In this document: piece by piece, positions 31,601 to 46,600 of the stretch
How positions within the stretch are numbered: position 1 is the first letter of the stretch
Layout: each line of letters starts with the position of its first letter
NCBI GenBank assembly: GCA_024449915.1
Contig: JAMZAV010000777.1
Coordinates: forward strand, 372,001 to 436,000
Source: Sweltsa coloradensis
Taxonomy: Eukaryota; Arthropoda; Insecta; Plecoptera; Chloroperlidae
Length of the DNA: 64,000 bases
Direction of reading: 5' to 3'
Position numbers and translations under genes: made by a program
The notes under the pieces: model-generated
What the model saw: only the letters and a program-made list of their open reading frames with translations
The model's database searches: none
Told to the model about the DNA's origin: nothing

Positions 31601-34600
31601 GATAATTTTAAAATAAAAGTTTAGAAAACCTCAACCTCATGCACACGTTTTTCCTCAAGCAGAGACAGGAAATGTGTTTCGAAAATTTTGCAATATTTAG
31701 TTTGTGTTCATGATCCAGGATATGTTAGGCCCTACATGTTTTTTTACCATCAACATTTTTCATATAGGTATCCACGTTAAGCAATAATATTTATAATAAT
31801 ATAAATAATAAAATATAAATACAATCAATTGGTCGGGTCATTTAGCGGCGTCAAATATTATTTTAATGCTTTATCGTTTCAGTCCAACTGTGTGGGCTAC
31901 CCTCAGAAAACAAGAAACTAAATCTAAAAAAACTTTCAAAAATATAAGACAAGACAAGGCGCTAGCAAAAAATGGCAATACAAAATATTTGACGCGAAGA
32001 AATGACCCGACCAATGAATTGTATTTATAATTTATCGGGCCCCAAAAGCCTTAAATTTGAAATAATAATATTAAAGGTGCACAAAAATATAACAGAGTAT
32101 GCTTTAATCATTTCTTGATGAGACTGCTTAAAAACTGTATGGCCTACTACTGCAGATTCGGAGTAAAAGAACAAAAAAGACAAACCCACTAAAGTGAATA
32201 TCAGTTGCCAATCAAAAAAAACATCCATGTAATGTAGATTACACTTAATTAAACTTTACTTGAGTTAATCCAAACGTTTATACTCACGTCTGTGTTTTAG
32301 TTCAGGTTTGTGTTTTGGTACCCCTGCCCGGCACCGGTACTTTCCGCCCTCGTTGCAGCATTGTTCCCCCAGCACCCTGCATTCTGCGTCCGTCTTGCAT
32401 GGCAGGGTGAAGCGGGGTAGGCTACGGCCCCTGGGGTCGGGGCAAACCAGCGTAGGCTTTTTGGTCGACGGCAATACTGTAAAAGATTGCGCATTATACA
32501 GGAGCATCACTATAAAGGTTGGACATGGAGGGGGGGGGGACGTAAATCCAGAAGTGGCAAATCCCAAAATTCGCAAGGGAAGGGGGGCTTTAGTGCCAGT
32601 GGCGTGTCCAGGAATTCATCAAGGGAGGTTCAACCAATTAGTTTATAGATGTACCAAAGATTAAAATTTTTCTCCTTCAGCAAGGTCATTTTGGTGAAAA
32701 TCTGTGCCTTTAAAGGATGACCAAATGTGGGTTGAGGAAAACTAGGAAATTATTGGGGGGCGCACCCCCTCCCACAAAAACCCTAGTGACGCCGCTGGCA
32801 TTTTAAGGAGTAAGAAGCTTGGGTGTGGATTCTACGATTCTCGAGTGCAGTACTATCGCGATTAGGTTTCGTTTAGGAAAATGAACACGTTTCGGTTATG
32901 TTTACCCACTAAAAGATAACTTAATTGTAACATTTCGTACATATAGCCACTTTTCAACTTAAGTCACAATTTTTTTCCGGTTTCCAGTGCATGGGTCCTC
33001 AAAGTCTATAAAATATGTTTATTTTTGGAATATTTTGTGTGGCCCAAACAAGATTCGGGAACAACTATCCCATTCCCGTCCAGCAAAAAGAAGAAAAATT
33101 GAAGAAAAAATTTGAAAAAAATTTGACCGCATCACTATTGTGGAGCACTTGGCAGCACCTGCCGAAATATAATCCTGTGTACGCCACTAAACAGGACAGT
33201 GAAACAGAGGGGCCCCGGCAAAACAATATATGTGGAGCCCCAGTGTATGGTGTCATCCAAAATGTATAGTTATGGGACGCTCTTTCCTGGGTAAAGTATC
33301 GGTACATAATTTGTACAATGGGGGGTCCGGCGGGTCTGGGCGCACAGCTCCGGAAAATGCTTCGATTCTTAGAGTGTGTTTCGAGTATTTTAACGAGTTT
33401 TAGGCACGTTTTAATAGAGTTTAGGACATGCGTTTTAGCAAATTACTGTTCGCTCGGGCCGACTGACCTCACAGGTGTTTGAAATTTTGAACATTTATGT
33501 CAAGAATGCGGAAATATAGGGCTCTGCAGTAGCACATTTCCAAATTTTGTTTTAAAATAATTGAAAAAAATTAGTTTTCACGAATTTTTATTTTGTTAAA
33601 AACTCCAAAATTGACTATAATCGTGATTTTTTCTGGCTGATTAAGACAAAATTTTGGGAATCTATGAGCGCAGGGCTGTCCATATTGAATGCTTTATTGA
33701 CAACTTTGCAAAGTTTCAGGTCCGATACATCTTGGCCGAGCAAATAGCTATGTGCTAACTGCCAAATATGTCTTTCTTAAAACATTTCTTGGTGGATTGG
33801 TGATGATAGTATCTTGTGAATGCAAAATTATCTAGGTGCCCGTTAGGGCGCCGCAGCCAAGCAGCGGTGCGCTACACACTCAAGGCACCTTATACAGCAA
33901 GCGGAGTTGGGTTGTTTTCGAGGTGTCACCCACAAACATGCCAAATTATGATTGATTTACGATCATTCCTTCTAGATGAAAAAAAATATTGAAACATGGC
34001 TACTGGCTACGCCCAGCGATTCTGACCAAACGGGGGGGTGGGGCAAGACAAAGTTGAAAAAGATAGCTGGAAGGCATCCAAATAAAGGTTTATTGGACAC
34101 TAATCACCAAGAATGCGAACAGAAATCAATTCTTTGTGGCACTAGATATTTAACATACTATTGTTAATTGGTATAATTAATACTACTTTATTAAAATTAT
34201 TCTGATTCTGATTTAACAAAAATAATTTTGCAGTAGAACTTGAAAAAGCAATGAGATCCCATCCAAGCATACAAAAAACTTGTAAAAATACAGCCAAACC
34301 TTACAGTCTCAAAAGTAATAAGATCTATAATATTTCATGAAAAAAATAAGTTTTTTGAAACAACGTTCATAATTTTAAATGTACCTACTAAAAAGTAAAA
34401 AATAAATTTTCGCCTAATAAATTTTTGCCTTACTCGGAAAATAAAAGCGTTGGGCGCTTTCCCTCCATGAACAACAAAATTCTGTAATTATGTCAATACC
34501 GTAAGCGCCCAACGCTTTTATTTTCCGAGTTCGGCAAAAATTTATTGGTCGAAAATTTATTTTTTACTTTTTAGTTGGATGAGCGAAGCGAAGACTTCAA

Positions 34601-37600
34601 TTTCACTGACCCCCCAAAAAATTTAGCTCGGGTGTTTTTTTGTTTTTGTTTTTGTTTTTTTTTTTTTGTCTGTTTGTTCGCACAATTCCGGGCAAACGGC
34701 ATAAGCGATCTTGATGAAAATTGGGGGACCTTCGAAATCTTTGAACTAAGACGTGCCACGTTTTTGGGAACAATCGAAGAAATATTTCTTATGAATATCG
34801 TACTTTTACGATTTTTTTCGATTTTTAGTGCGATATTTTCGTCACATTTGGGCCGATTCTGACCAAACGGGTGGGGCTACAACGTTAATATTTCACATGT
34901 ACATTAAGGTTGTGGTGATGTAGTACCTTTTGAAAGAAAAAGTTGGAAAAAGGTTTAGCCATTTAGGGAATTTCCTCAAAATGACAAGGTTTTTAATATG
35001 AGGGTTTTTTAAGTGGTTTATAATAAGCAAATTAATAATAACAAAAAGAACAAAAGATTACAAAATCACCTACAATGCATTACCAAAGCACTTGCAAAGG
35101 AAAAGTGGTCCTACGCAAACAAAAAACTTACAAAAAAGTTCATCCATCAACGCGGCGGGACTTAAGCGTTTTCTTAGTACATTTAAATATGAGCGTTGTT
35201 GGATGAGCGAAGCAAAGACTTCAATTTCACTGACCCCTCAAAAAATTTAGCTCCAATGTTTTTTCTTTTTCTGTTTGTTCGCACGATACCGGGCAAACGG
35301 CATATACGATCTTGATGAAAATTGGAGGGGACCTTCGAAATCTCTGAACTTAGACCTGCCACGTTTTTGGGTACAATCGAAGAAATATTTCTCATGAATA
35401 TCGTACTTTTACGATTTTTTTCGATTTTTAGTGCGATATTTTCGTGACGTTTGGGCCGATTCTGACCATCTGACCAAACGGGTTGAGCTACAACGTTCAT
35501 ATTTTACATGGAGATTAAGGTAATGGTGATGTTTTGCTTTCCGAAAGAAAATGTTATCCAGAATCCATAGAATAAAGGTTTAAATATGAGTTTTTTTAGG
35601 TTTATAATAACAATTAACAAGTAACAATAGAAACTTGACAACAATCACCTACAATGCATTCAAAAAGCACTTGAAAAGGAAAGGTGACCCACGCAAACTA
35701 AAAACTTTCAAAAAACCTCATCCATCAACGCGGCGTGACTTAAGCGTTTTCCTAGTTTAAAAAAATCATGTAATATTATTTTATACTTTTTAGTCTCAAC
35801 GAATGTTGTAATCAAATATGTGCTCACTGGACGTGCCCGAATTTCTGCATCTGGTTGGCCCATCCTTACTAGCTGTGAATAATTTCCCATATGAAGCTTT
35901 GTTTGATTAATTAATTATGATGAATTAATTGATTAACTAGTGAATGTGATAAATAGATTCGTGTATTGTCACCAAGAATATATACGTCTGTGTGAAAAAT
36001 TTCAGTACGATCGGACATTGGGACGTGGGTAAAATACCGATTCCCATATAAAACTTTAATTAGACGAGTAAGCGAAGCGAATGAGGATTTTATAACGCTA
36101 CTCGATCGGGCCTTGTCGTGATTAATTCTGTCTGTTTGTCCGGGCTCATACGGCCCAACGGCCAAATAGATTTGAGCTGAAATTTTAAACAGACATCCGT
36201 GACCAGGTAACTTAGAAGAACTGCTAACAAAATTAGCATAATCCGTTGCGATTTAAACCTACAAGAAATAATAAACTGAAAAATAGGCTTACCATGTTTA
36301 GAAATCAGTGTTGAATTCAGGCATACCCTGGGGAGGGCAGTGCCCTCCCCAGGACTGATCAGTACCCCCCCCCCGTCCCACTCAATACCCACTATTATCA
36401 GAAATGTATTAACAATTTATTATTGCATATATTTATATTTTTTCTAAGGAGGATGCGGGATTATTTGGAAATAAAAGTAAAAAAATACACATCTATTTTC
36501 ATATTTTGATTCAGTCAAAAAGTTTAAAACACCAAAATACGTGAGAATGTTATGATTCTTCCACAACTCTTGGAAACTCGCTAAGTAAGGGACGACATTA
36601 AACTCTAAATTAATAATAATTGAAATAACGACTAATTTAATGCATACCTGACAAACGAAAAATCACTGGTGATCTGAGCCTAATTCCAGAATAAGTTAGG
36701 GTCCCCACAAAAATAAAGACACCAGAAAACTGAGCTAAAAACCCCAGATTTTCCAGAACATCTTACCACCTTACATTATAATGGTACTTGGTGTGCGCCC
36801 ACTCCAATTAGTCGAGTGCCCTCCCCAGGGAAAATGTCTGAATTCAACACTGTTAGAAATTCTGTCAACGACAATGGTTTTGCATTGGAAAATGCTATGC
36901 TACTCGGTTGCAATGGAGGCAGTGGAAATAATATTTGTAATGCAGTATGCAGTGATCAAGGTGCAAACACCAGCTCGTAAGCATGGAAGATTTTAACTCC
37001 CCGTAACTGGAGGCGAGCTCTGGCAGTCGTTTTGGGGACCTTTCCTTCTTACCTTAACCACCACCCCAACGACGACAGCCAAGACAACACGATGATGATA
37101 ACAACCGATGATGACCATGGCATGATAACCCCCCTTTCCTCCCCCTACCTGTGGCTGGTTCTGACCAGCATTGGACTTTCCTCCCACATCCCCTAGGCTA
37201 GAGTGGTGCATTAGAACCTAACGGTTAGCCTTAGATAGGGGGAGGAAGGGGAATGTTCCCGGGTACTCAACACATGGCTCACTCACTCGTCTAATAATTA
37301 CGATGAATTAATTGATTAATTAGTGAATCTGTTAATTGATTCATCTATTGTCATCGAGAATATACGCCTGTGTGGAAAATTTCAGCTCGATCGAACATTG
37401 GGAAGTTAAATATCGATTCCCATATAAAACTTTGATTATTAATTATGATGAATGAATGAATTAATTAGTGAATCTGTTAATTGATTCATCTATTGTCATC
37501 AAGGATACGTATGTGTGAAACATTTCAGCTCGATTGGACATTGAGAAGTGGGTGAAAATTATATCGATTATAAGATTCCGTCCAGACAGATAGACAGACA

Positions 37601-40600
37601 GACCATATAAAACTTTAATTATTAATTGGATGAGCGAAGCGAAGATTCCATTTCACTACACTGGAGAAAAAAATCCGTATTGTTTTTTTTTCTGTTTGTA
37701 TTTTTGTGTGTTTGTTAACACGATTCCGGCTAAACCGATACTCTAATTGGGATGAAATTTTATGGAGGCCTTCGAAATCTCTGAACTTAGAACTGCACGG
37801 TTCGAAAAATCGATCGAAAAATTATTTCTCATGAAAATCGCAATTTTACGATTTTTTCGATTTTAAAAAAAAATCGACTTATAACACCAACATGCTTTAT
37901 CCGATTGTAATGATTTTTTCACAGAACCTTACTTTTATAAATTAATATATTCGTGTGAAATTTGAGCACAATCAAACAATTATTTCTCTTAATAATTACA
38001 ATTTTTCGATTTTGCTATGATGCTGCGATAATGCTAAGGCTTTTACAATTTTCATTTTTTTTAAAGTGAAAGGTGTTTTAGATTAAAAAACAATACATCT
38101 AAACATTTACCAGACGGATTTTATAATTTTAGTTTTGTTTGATAAATATGATTTTTTCCTTTGCTTTGTTGGAAAATGTATGTTTTTTGTAACAAATCTA
38201 TATTTCCCATATTTTAATTAAAAGACTATAAATCTAATCATAAAGTGTCTGGTGAATTTTTCAGAATAATACTTGTGAGCACATTAGAGAAGAAATTATC
38301 CTTTTATCTTAAAAACTGTAGAAGAAATAGGAAAAAATGTTAGCAAATGTGCTAGAATAAAAGTTTTGAGATAATAGCATTTAAAGATTATTTATGTTGT
38401 TTTTTTGGTAAATTTGAGTATAATATAGCCTAAAGGTTCAGTTTTTTTTTTACATGAATTCACTGGGCCTTTATAACCTGTTAATCTAGGCTTCTTTAAA
38501 ATTGACTAAAATTGTTATGAATAACACTATACAGCCCTACAGCCCTAAATTAGGCCTAATGTCAGTACCGGTAAGCCATTTTCCCATGCAAAATAGCATG
38601 CAGCGCTCAAGAAAAAATTCATTTAATGCTTTTAGCATTATATCAGCATAAAATAAATTTATGTAGTCAATAAATAAAAAAAGTAAACTTAAAAACAATT
38701 AAAACAATAATAATGCAAAATTGCTGGTTTTTCATACATTTTCAGTGAAACAACCCCTTAAACAATTACGCTCATCCAACAACGCGCCTGAAAAAGCGTT
38801 TGCGAAGCTTCCTAGTTATGATGAATGAATGAATTAATAAGTGAATCTGTTAATTGATTCATCTATTGTCATCAAGGATACGTATGTGTGAAAAATTTCA
38901 GCTCGATTGGACATTGAGAAGTGGGTGAAATATCGATTATAAGATTTCGTCCAGACGGACAGACAGACAGACACATGAAGCTAATATAAGCGTTGTAAAA
39001 AGGGCCAGGCTCATATACCCTTCCACATTTGTGCATTCCTAATTCCTAAACCTTACAGTGCCCCGTAACTGCATCCTTGAAAAGCTTGGCAAAATAGACT
39101 ATGCATTAACTATTACGTTTAAATTAATAGTTGCAAATTTTTTCACTACCACTACTATCCATTTATACTTATTTATAGCTGGTACCAAAGACTATAAAGG
39201 AATTATATTGGCCTCCATTTCATTTTCATAATACTTTTATTACGCATTTGTGATACGAAAATATCGCCTCCAAGCGCGGAAGATTCACGTCTCTGGTCCA
39301 AGGCCATTCACGACGCAACACAGAAAAATGATTTATCTCTCATTAAAATAATAGAGAAAGCAAATTATCATGTAAATCCCTCTTTTAAATGCCACTTGAT
39401 CAACCAATAACATTGTTCGCTATGTGCAATCTTCCATTCGTGTTGTTGTTTACAGAAAATGATGATTCTCGAACGGGACTTTCTCTCTAAAGTACCTCAA
39501 CACGTTGCGAATGGGCGTCACTCGACGGGTATTAAGGTCATTACATCAACTAGATAATCGCCATTATTACCACATCGCATACAATTATATGCAACTCGAT
39601 TAAGTCATAGCGCAGGAATGTATTGTCTAGAAAATGCGGACATGAAAGAAAGTAAACACTACGTACCCGTAAATACATTGACTTTGAATCTATTTTGCCT
39701 CTGGGAAAATCAAGAGCAAGGTCGAGAACGAGTTCGTTTCTGGATGGAAGGAAATTGAGGACAATTACAGATAAAGCCGTGTGAAATTGAGGACAATTAC
39801 AGATAAAGCCGTGTACCAGTAGTCACAGACACAAATTATTTGGTTATCGTAATCAGTTGTGATTGGAATTGCCTACCACCAGTGGCGCAACTAACACTTG
39901 TTTTTTTAGGGGGGGAGCGAACATTGTCCATAAAACAATTTTTCTAGAAAAGTATGTATCCTGGTACAGGGGGGGGGGGGGTCTGGGGCACATAACCCCA
40001 TAACAGATCTGAAGTTTAACATTGCAAATGGTATTTTACTAGGTTTTAGTGTGGTTTCCGTTTCGTCGATAATTCATAAAATTGCCAGTTTTATTGTAAG
40101 TTAACAATGATCTTGCCATTGGTTGTACACCCCGTCGTTACGTCATTGCCTACCACTACCTGTCAAATGAACCCACAGTATATTTCATTAATTTAGAATT
40201 GTATAGTTTTGTGCACTGTGAATAAGAAGTTAAGAACTTCTTCGAATTGAGATTGTTTTAAATAATTGTATCAATTAGTTCTCAGAAAATTTGTGCACAC
40301 AACTGATTGGTAATAACCTTTCAAATTACCTCCAAACAACGAAGTTCGTAATTCACGAATTCGAATTGGCTACACTACACACGTCTAACACACGGATATC
40401 TCTAAACCAGAGAAAAGGTTGTTCCTAGATTTGACACATGTAATGTAGCTTACTTTTTACCAGGGATTGGAACCGGAACCGGAACCGGAACCCGGAACCG
40501 TTTAGAACCGTTCCATGTTGTAGAACCGGAACCGGAACCGGAACCGTTTGTACAGGTGGTCCATGGAACCGGAACCGGAACCGAACCGTTATATTAAACA

Positions 40601-43600
40601 AGGTTCTTAAAGGTTCTTAAAGGTTCTTAAAGGTTCCAAAATATCTGCTTTTAATTTTCAACAAAATTAAAATTTCAACTTTTTGAATGATATTCATATG
40701 AAAACGCTAAAAATTCATTCTCTAGTTTTTGAAAAAAATCTTGTTTATTCACTTTTTTGTAAGACAATTTTTTAAATATGACATAGCGTCAACAGTTCTA
40801 ACATTGAGTTTATAACCATCCTTCTAAGTGCAATGTAGGAACGTGTTTCTACAGAAATCAAGGTAAGAATAAGGATGCCATTTTTATTATATTATGGATA
40901 GATTTTTGTTTTCCTCTTTCGTGGGACTTGGGATCGCCATCAGATCCCCATAAAATAATATTGGAAGCTGGAACGTAAGAGGAAAGAAGTCACGTGTGGT
41001 TTGTTATGTATGCAATTGGTTATTTTTTTCCCATTTGATATTGAAATAATTTTATTTTTACGACTTAATTTAAATTTTTAACCTTAAATGTCCAAAAGTA
41101 AAAATTTGTACATTTACAACTTCCACGACTTGTGCACAAAATATTGTTTTAAAGAACCGGAACCAGAACCGTAAGAACCGTTAAGAACCGGTTCTTACGG
41201 AACCTGTATACATTAGCAACCGGAACCGGAACCGTTATAAAATTTGGAAATGGAACCAGAACCGGAAACCGGAACCGTTATGAATAAAGGTTCCAATCCC
41301 TGCTTTTTACCGTATACATGTTATCAGAACGTACCAAATATGATGCCTTGCGCACGCAATTTGATCTGTCACAATCATAAGAAGAACTTTTGTCGTAATA
41401 TGATAACGGCGACACACTTTCTAAATTTCTCATTGTAAAGTAAGTAATATTTATTTAACAAAATTTAATTCACATTAAACATTTTTTTCCCGTTTAAATA
41501 AATAATTTTTATTTTGCTATTACTATCAGCATCATTTTCTTTTCTTTCATAAACTTAGAAAATAATATAATCATCAAACGCCCCATAAACTCATTTCACT
41601 AACTTTCAATATCACAGGCCGCGCAATATTTTCTAGTTTCTAGTTTCTCACGTCACGTCGTCGTCAAATTGTTTTTAAAATTAATTGTTATGTTAACACA
41701 CAAAGAGCGTGATTCAGTACATTTGATTACTAATCATTTTAGTAATCAATTATGTATCTTAAACTGAATTTAATGACCACACTTTATTGATGTGCAACCT
41801 CCTGTCCTTGTAACTATCACTACGTACGCATACATCGAACCTGTGAGCGTTTGCGTAATGCAAAAGATGATGGGACTGTGATGGATCTCTGTGCTAAGCG
41901 GTCTTTGGCTTATCAATACGATCTGATGCAACACCCCTTTGTAAATATGCTATGCTAATTGGTAATAGATTCTACACGCTAATCATGCATTGTGCATGCA
42001 CAACGATATAAATAATTCGTTCTTACGGCCCATGTCTTCCCTGAACATCAGTTCTTGCATGTTGTAACTATAAGAACGTAGACTTGTACAAAACCATTTC
42101 ATGTATTGTCGACTACGTGTTCGTCCACACCCATCCATTCTGACAGGAAATAAAGTCCACATTGTGGGAGGAATACCGGCAACAAGTAGTCTCGCAAATA
42201 CACTTAGAGATCCCAGATGATTTTCAAGAATTAATTCTAGAGAAGTATTCAAAAGTTTGTTAAAAAGTAAAAACTGTTCAATGTGAAAGATATCAATTAT
42301 GTGTGTGTGTGTTTTATATGGTACTCTGCGTGATGGTTTTATTTAGCTACATATAGATTAAGTTACGTCTGTATACTACTTAAGTTTTTTGTTGGGGTGA
42401 CAGGTATATACTCACGTACTACGGGGCAGATCTGTCTTACTATATAATGTAACATGTTCGAATGTTGTTCAATTAATAAGAATGCAAATACCTATTAATA
42501 AATAAATAATATAATACAGCAGCCACCGATTGTGTCAAGACTCAAGATGTGCATTTATTGTAATCAAAGATGACAATAAATATATTCTATTCTATTCAGG
42601 GGCGTAGCTAGGGGGGATCAGGGTGTCCGGTCCCCCCCCCCCCACGAAAACGGAAGAAGGGTTAAAATAATACTAAATAACACTATGTGAAATACATATG
42701 TGTACCCTACATATGGCAAGATTTTGCAAACTGACGTTATGTGGATCTTAACAATTTTATAAATATCGGTAAAAAAGCACTTTATAAACTAGTATAAAAT
42801 GTCACTATTTGCAATGTTTAAAAATCAATTTTTTGGATGAGCGAAGCGAAGACTTCAATTTGACTGAACCCCCAAAAAATTTAGCTCGGTTTGTTTTTTT
42901 TTTTTTTTTTTTTTTTATTGTCTGCAATTTTTTGTCTGTTTGTTCGCACGATTCCGGGCAAACGGCATATGCGATCTTGATGAAAATTAAAAGGGACCTT
43001 CGAAATCTCTGAACTTAGACGTGCCACGTTTTTGGGTACAATCGAAGAAATATTTCTCATGAATATCGCACTTTTACGATTTTTTTCGATTTTTAGTGGC
43101 GATATTTTCGAGACATTTGGGCCGATTCTGACCAAAAAGGGTAGGGCTACAACGTTCATATTTCACATGGACATTAAGGTAATGGGGATGTATTGCTTTC
43201 TGAAAGAAAAAATTGAAAAAGTTAGCCAGAATCTATAGAAATAAAGCTTTTAATATAAGTTTTTTGACTTTTTGTGCGATATTTTCGTGCCATTTGGGTC
43301 AATTCTGACCAAACGGGTGAGGCTACAACGTTCATATTTCACATGGACATTAAGGTAATGGTGATGTATTGCTTTCTGAAAGAAAAAGTTGGAAAAGTTA
43401 TTTAGAATCTATAGAAATAAAGCTTTTAATATAAGTTTTTTGACTTTTAGTGCGATATTTTCGTGCCATTTGGGCCCCAAATTTTGACCAAACGGGTGGG
43501 CCTTCGACGTTGATATTATACATGGACATTAAGATTTAAAGGTGATGTAGTACCCTTTAAAAGAAAAAATGGAAAAAGTTAGCCAGAATCCATAGAAATA

Positions 43601-46600
43601 AAGCTTTTAATATAAGTTGTTACGGTAAATAATACCAATTGACAGGGAACAAAAGAAATTTGACAACAATCACTTACAATGCGGAGGTAGCAAGACAAAG
43701 CACTGGCAAAAGTAAAGATATCCCACGCAAACGAAAAACTTTAAAAAGCTCATCCATCAACGCGGGGGGACTTTAGCGTTTTCCTAGTTTAGACCAATTG
43801 TACGATAAGATATACTTTTCCAGAAATGATTAGTTTCGTAGACAGTTCTACAAATTTCTTAATATAAAACCCGACCTCCCCCCCCCCTCTCCCCCAGAAT
43901 CAAAATCCTGGCTACGCCCCTGATTTTTTTTTTTTTTTTTATAAACGAATGCGATATAACTTAGACGTGTCTGTCGCTCGAGGGGAAAAGTTATGATTGT
44001 AAAATGAGGAACGAAAGAAAACTATCAAAGCAACGTGGCGGTTTGTTTGTTATGTCGTCTGTCAAAATTCTATTATTGGATGAGCGTAGCGAGCGAAGCG
44101 AAGACTTCAATTTCACTGACCCCTCAAAAAATTTAGCTCCAATGTTTTTTTTTTTTTTTTTCTGTCTGTTTGTTCGCACGATTCCGGCCAAACGGCATAT
44201 GCGATCTTGATGAAAATTGAAGGGGACCTTCGAAATCTCTGAACTTAGACGTGCCACGTTTTTGGGTACAATCGAAGAAATATTTCTCATGAATATCGTA
44301 CTTTTACGATTTTTTTCGATTTTTAGTGCGATATTTTCGTGACATTTGGTCCGATTCTGACCAAACGAGTGGGGCTACAACGTTCATATTTTACATGGAC
44401 ATTAAGGTTATGGTGATGTAGTACCTTTTGAAAGAGAAAAATTGAAAAAAGTTAGCCTGAAACCATAGAAATAAGTTTTAATATGAGTTTTTTTAGGTTA
44501 TAACAATTAACAACTAACAATAGAAACTTGACAAAATTACCTACAATGCATACAAAAACACTTGCATAGGAAATGGTCTTCGCAAACTAACTACAAATCG
44601 CTCATCCATCAACGCGGCGGGACTTAAGCGTTTTCCTAGTGTTTAAAAAACGATATTCTGTCATTGTACATTATTCTATGTATTCCCGCACGACTCTCCA
44701 AATAGCCGATGTCCTTATACGTTGACTATAACGAGGGTTTGTGTGGTGATGTATTTCGAAATCGCTAACTCTTTGTATGATAAAACCTACAGCTGGCTAT
44801 ATTAATGACCGCCTTTTAATGAATGGCGTAATACTTTCAACATTGTACAAAACGCCAACCAGCATTGCACAGTCGGTACTAACGGGAAACGAACCTCGAT
44901 CCTCAAACATACCTAGCTTAGTTCCGTATAAACTACCACGAAGAATAATTGTCGGTAGGGCTATACTTGTTTCGTTAGTCGACTTGCCACACCATTTCAA
45001 CTTTTCCTCCGCTAAACATCAATTAATACCGATAACATTGTTTTAAAACGAAAACATTCAATTGTGTGATACCAAATATACCATATTAGCCAATGCACAT
45101 CGGCGTAATGAAGCTATATTTGCGGATATGTTTTAAGATTATAGTGGTGATAACGAAATCTGAACAATCACTATCGAAACCCTCGCATCATTATATCACA
45201 AAATCTGTCGTTTCGGCATTCTCATTACTACTTACAAGTTACAAGGCAGTAATGATTATATTTTAGATAACTTTTTAAGTTTCATTAAAAAAATAGTAAA
45301 CCACCATCGATTCTAGTACTCTAGTATTGTTGTAAAATTGCAACAAGTTTTTTAAACCGCATTACGCCATCATCTTGGTAACATTAATATGATGAAACCG
45401 TTTGTTTAGCATTCCTGCCATAGCAGTAGGTCATCAAAATCTCGGTGAGAATAATCATTATTCTTCGCGTATCTTCGTCATAGTGGTGTCATTAAATCAA
45501 AAGGGGGAGGAGCGTGTGCCCCCTCTCGTGCATATTCCCCAGTCTAAACCATCATATAATGTATCCAACCAACTCTTGTTTCCTCATAAATTAAATAATT
45601 TAAGACGTGGAACAACTCTACGTGGTTTGCAACATGTTCGTCGCGTAGTTTTCTTGCATACAGAATAACGAACAACATGGTTATTATTTTTTAGCTATTA
45701 CCTTAGTTAGAGAGTTTGTAGCTTATCGACTATCGATAAGTGGCGGATGACGTTACAAAGATCCAGTCCCCCTCTCACAACAGGGGAACGTTTGTTTGTA
45801 AATGTTTGTCCAGTTTTACATGCAATATTTGATTATAGGTGCCTCGCACCAGGCAGTAGCAAAGCCAGGGGAGAGGCTTCGAGCCCAACGACCACGACCA
45901 GTCACCAAACTGGCAGACTTAAACGAATTCTTTTCAGTATCGTAGGTACTGGATTTCAAAACCGCTGCTTTAAAACATATTTTTGTTGCCAACAACTAAA
46001 AGTTAGTATATAACCAAACGGCAACGTTTTTGCCTCTTGGCTTCCTTGACACACATCGCATGCACAACCGCAATGTACGTAATGTACTTTCAGCCCTCAG
46101 TATTCAAACAATTTACAGTTATTGAATGTTTCATCAGTCATTGTAACGTATCTTATTCCCGTCTTTGCAACCTGCGTCCGTTTACAAGTTTCTTCTCCGT
46201 TTTACCCGCGTAGCCAGTTCCACCAACACGCTGGACGATCGTAAATCAATGTTATTCGTGTATGGCATTGTCTACTTGTGCGATTGCGCTGATCACGAAG
46301 ATCGCGAAGATAAATCTTGAACTTCCCAATCACAAAGCAGTGAATGTTTTGTTTCAAGGACAACCATTTCTATTTCTAATTACGAAGAACTAGTTATTTT
46401 TAGTAATTAGTTTTTAACTAAGTGTAGTAAATTAAATTTTAATCTAATTTTCTCTAATACTTGTATAACTTGCACCTTAGGTATCTTGAAACATCGAGGG
46501 CCATCAAATTCCAACTCGCAACCTTCTCGTGGTTTGGCCCGTGATTAGGGGAGTTTTTTCTCCCTGAAACTAATGGCGAGCTCTGGGTCGTCGTCGGGGA

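Noticed and set aside
32297..32494. Alternative minus-strand frame through WAP exon 2
   Set aside because: It lacks the cysteine pattern and mismatches the splice phase; the other frame gives a WAP domain.
40461..41302. GGAACC hexamers as an internal telomere-like array
   Set aside because: The array lies within exact hAT ends and an 8-bp duplication, so it is subterminal transposon sequence.
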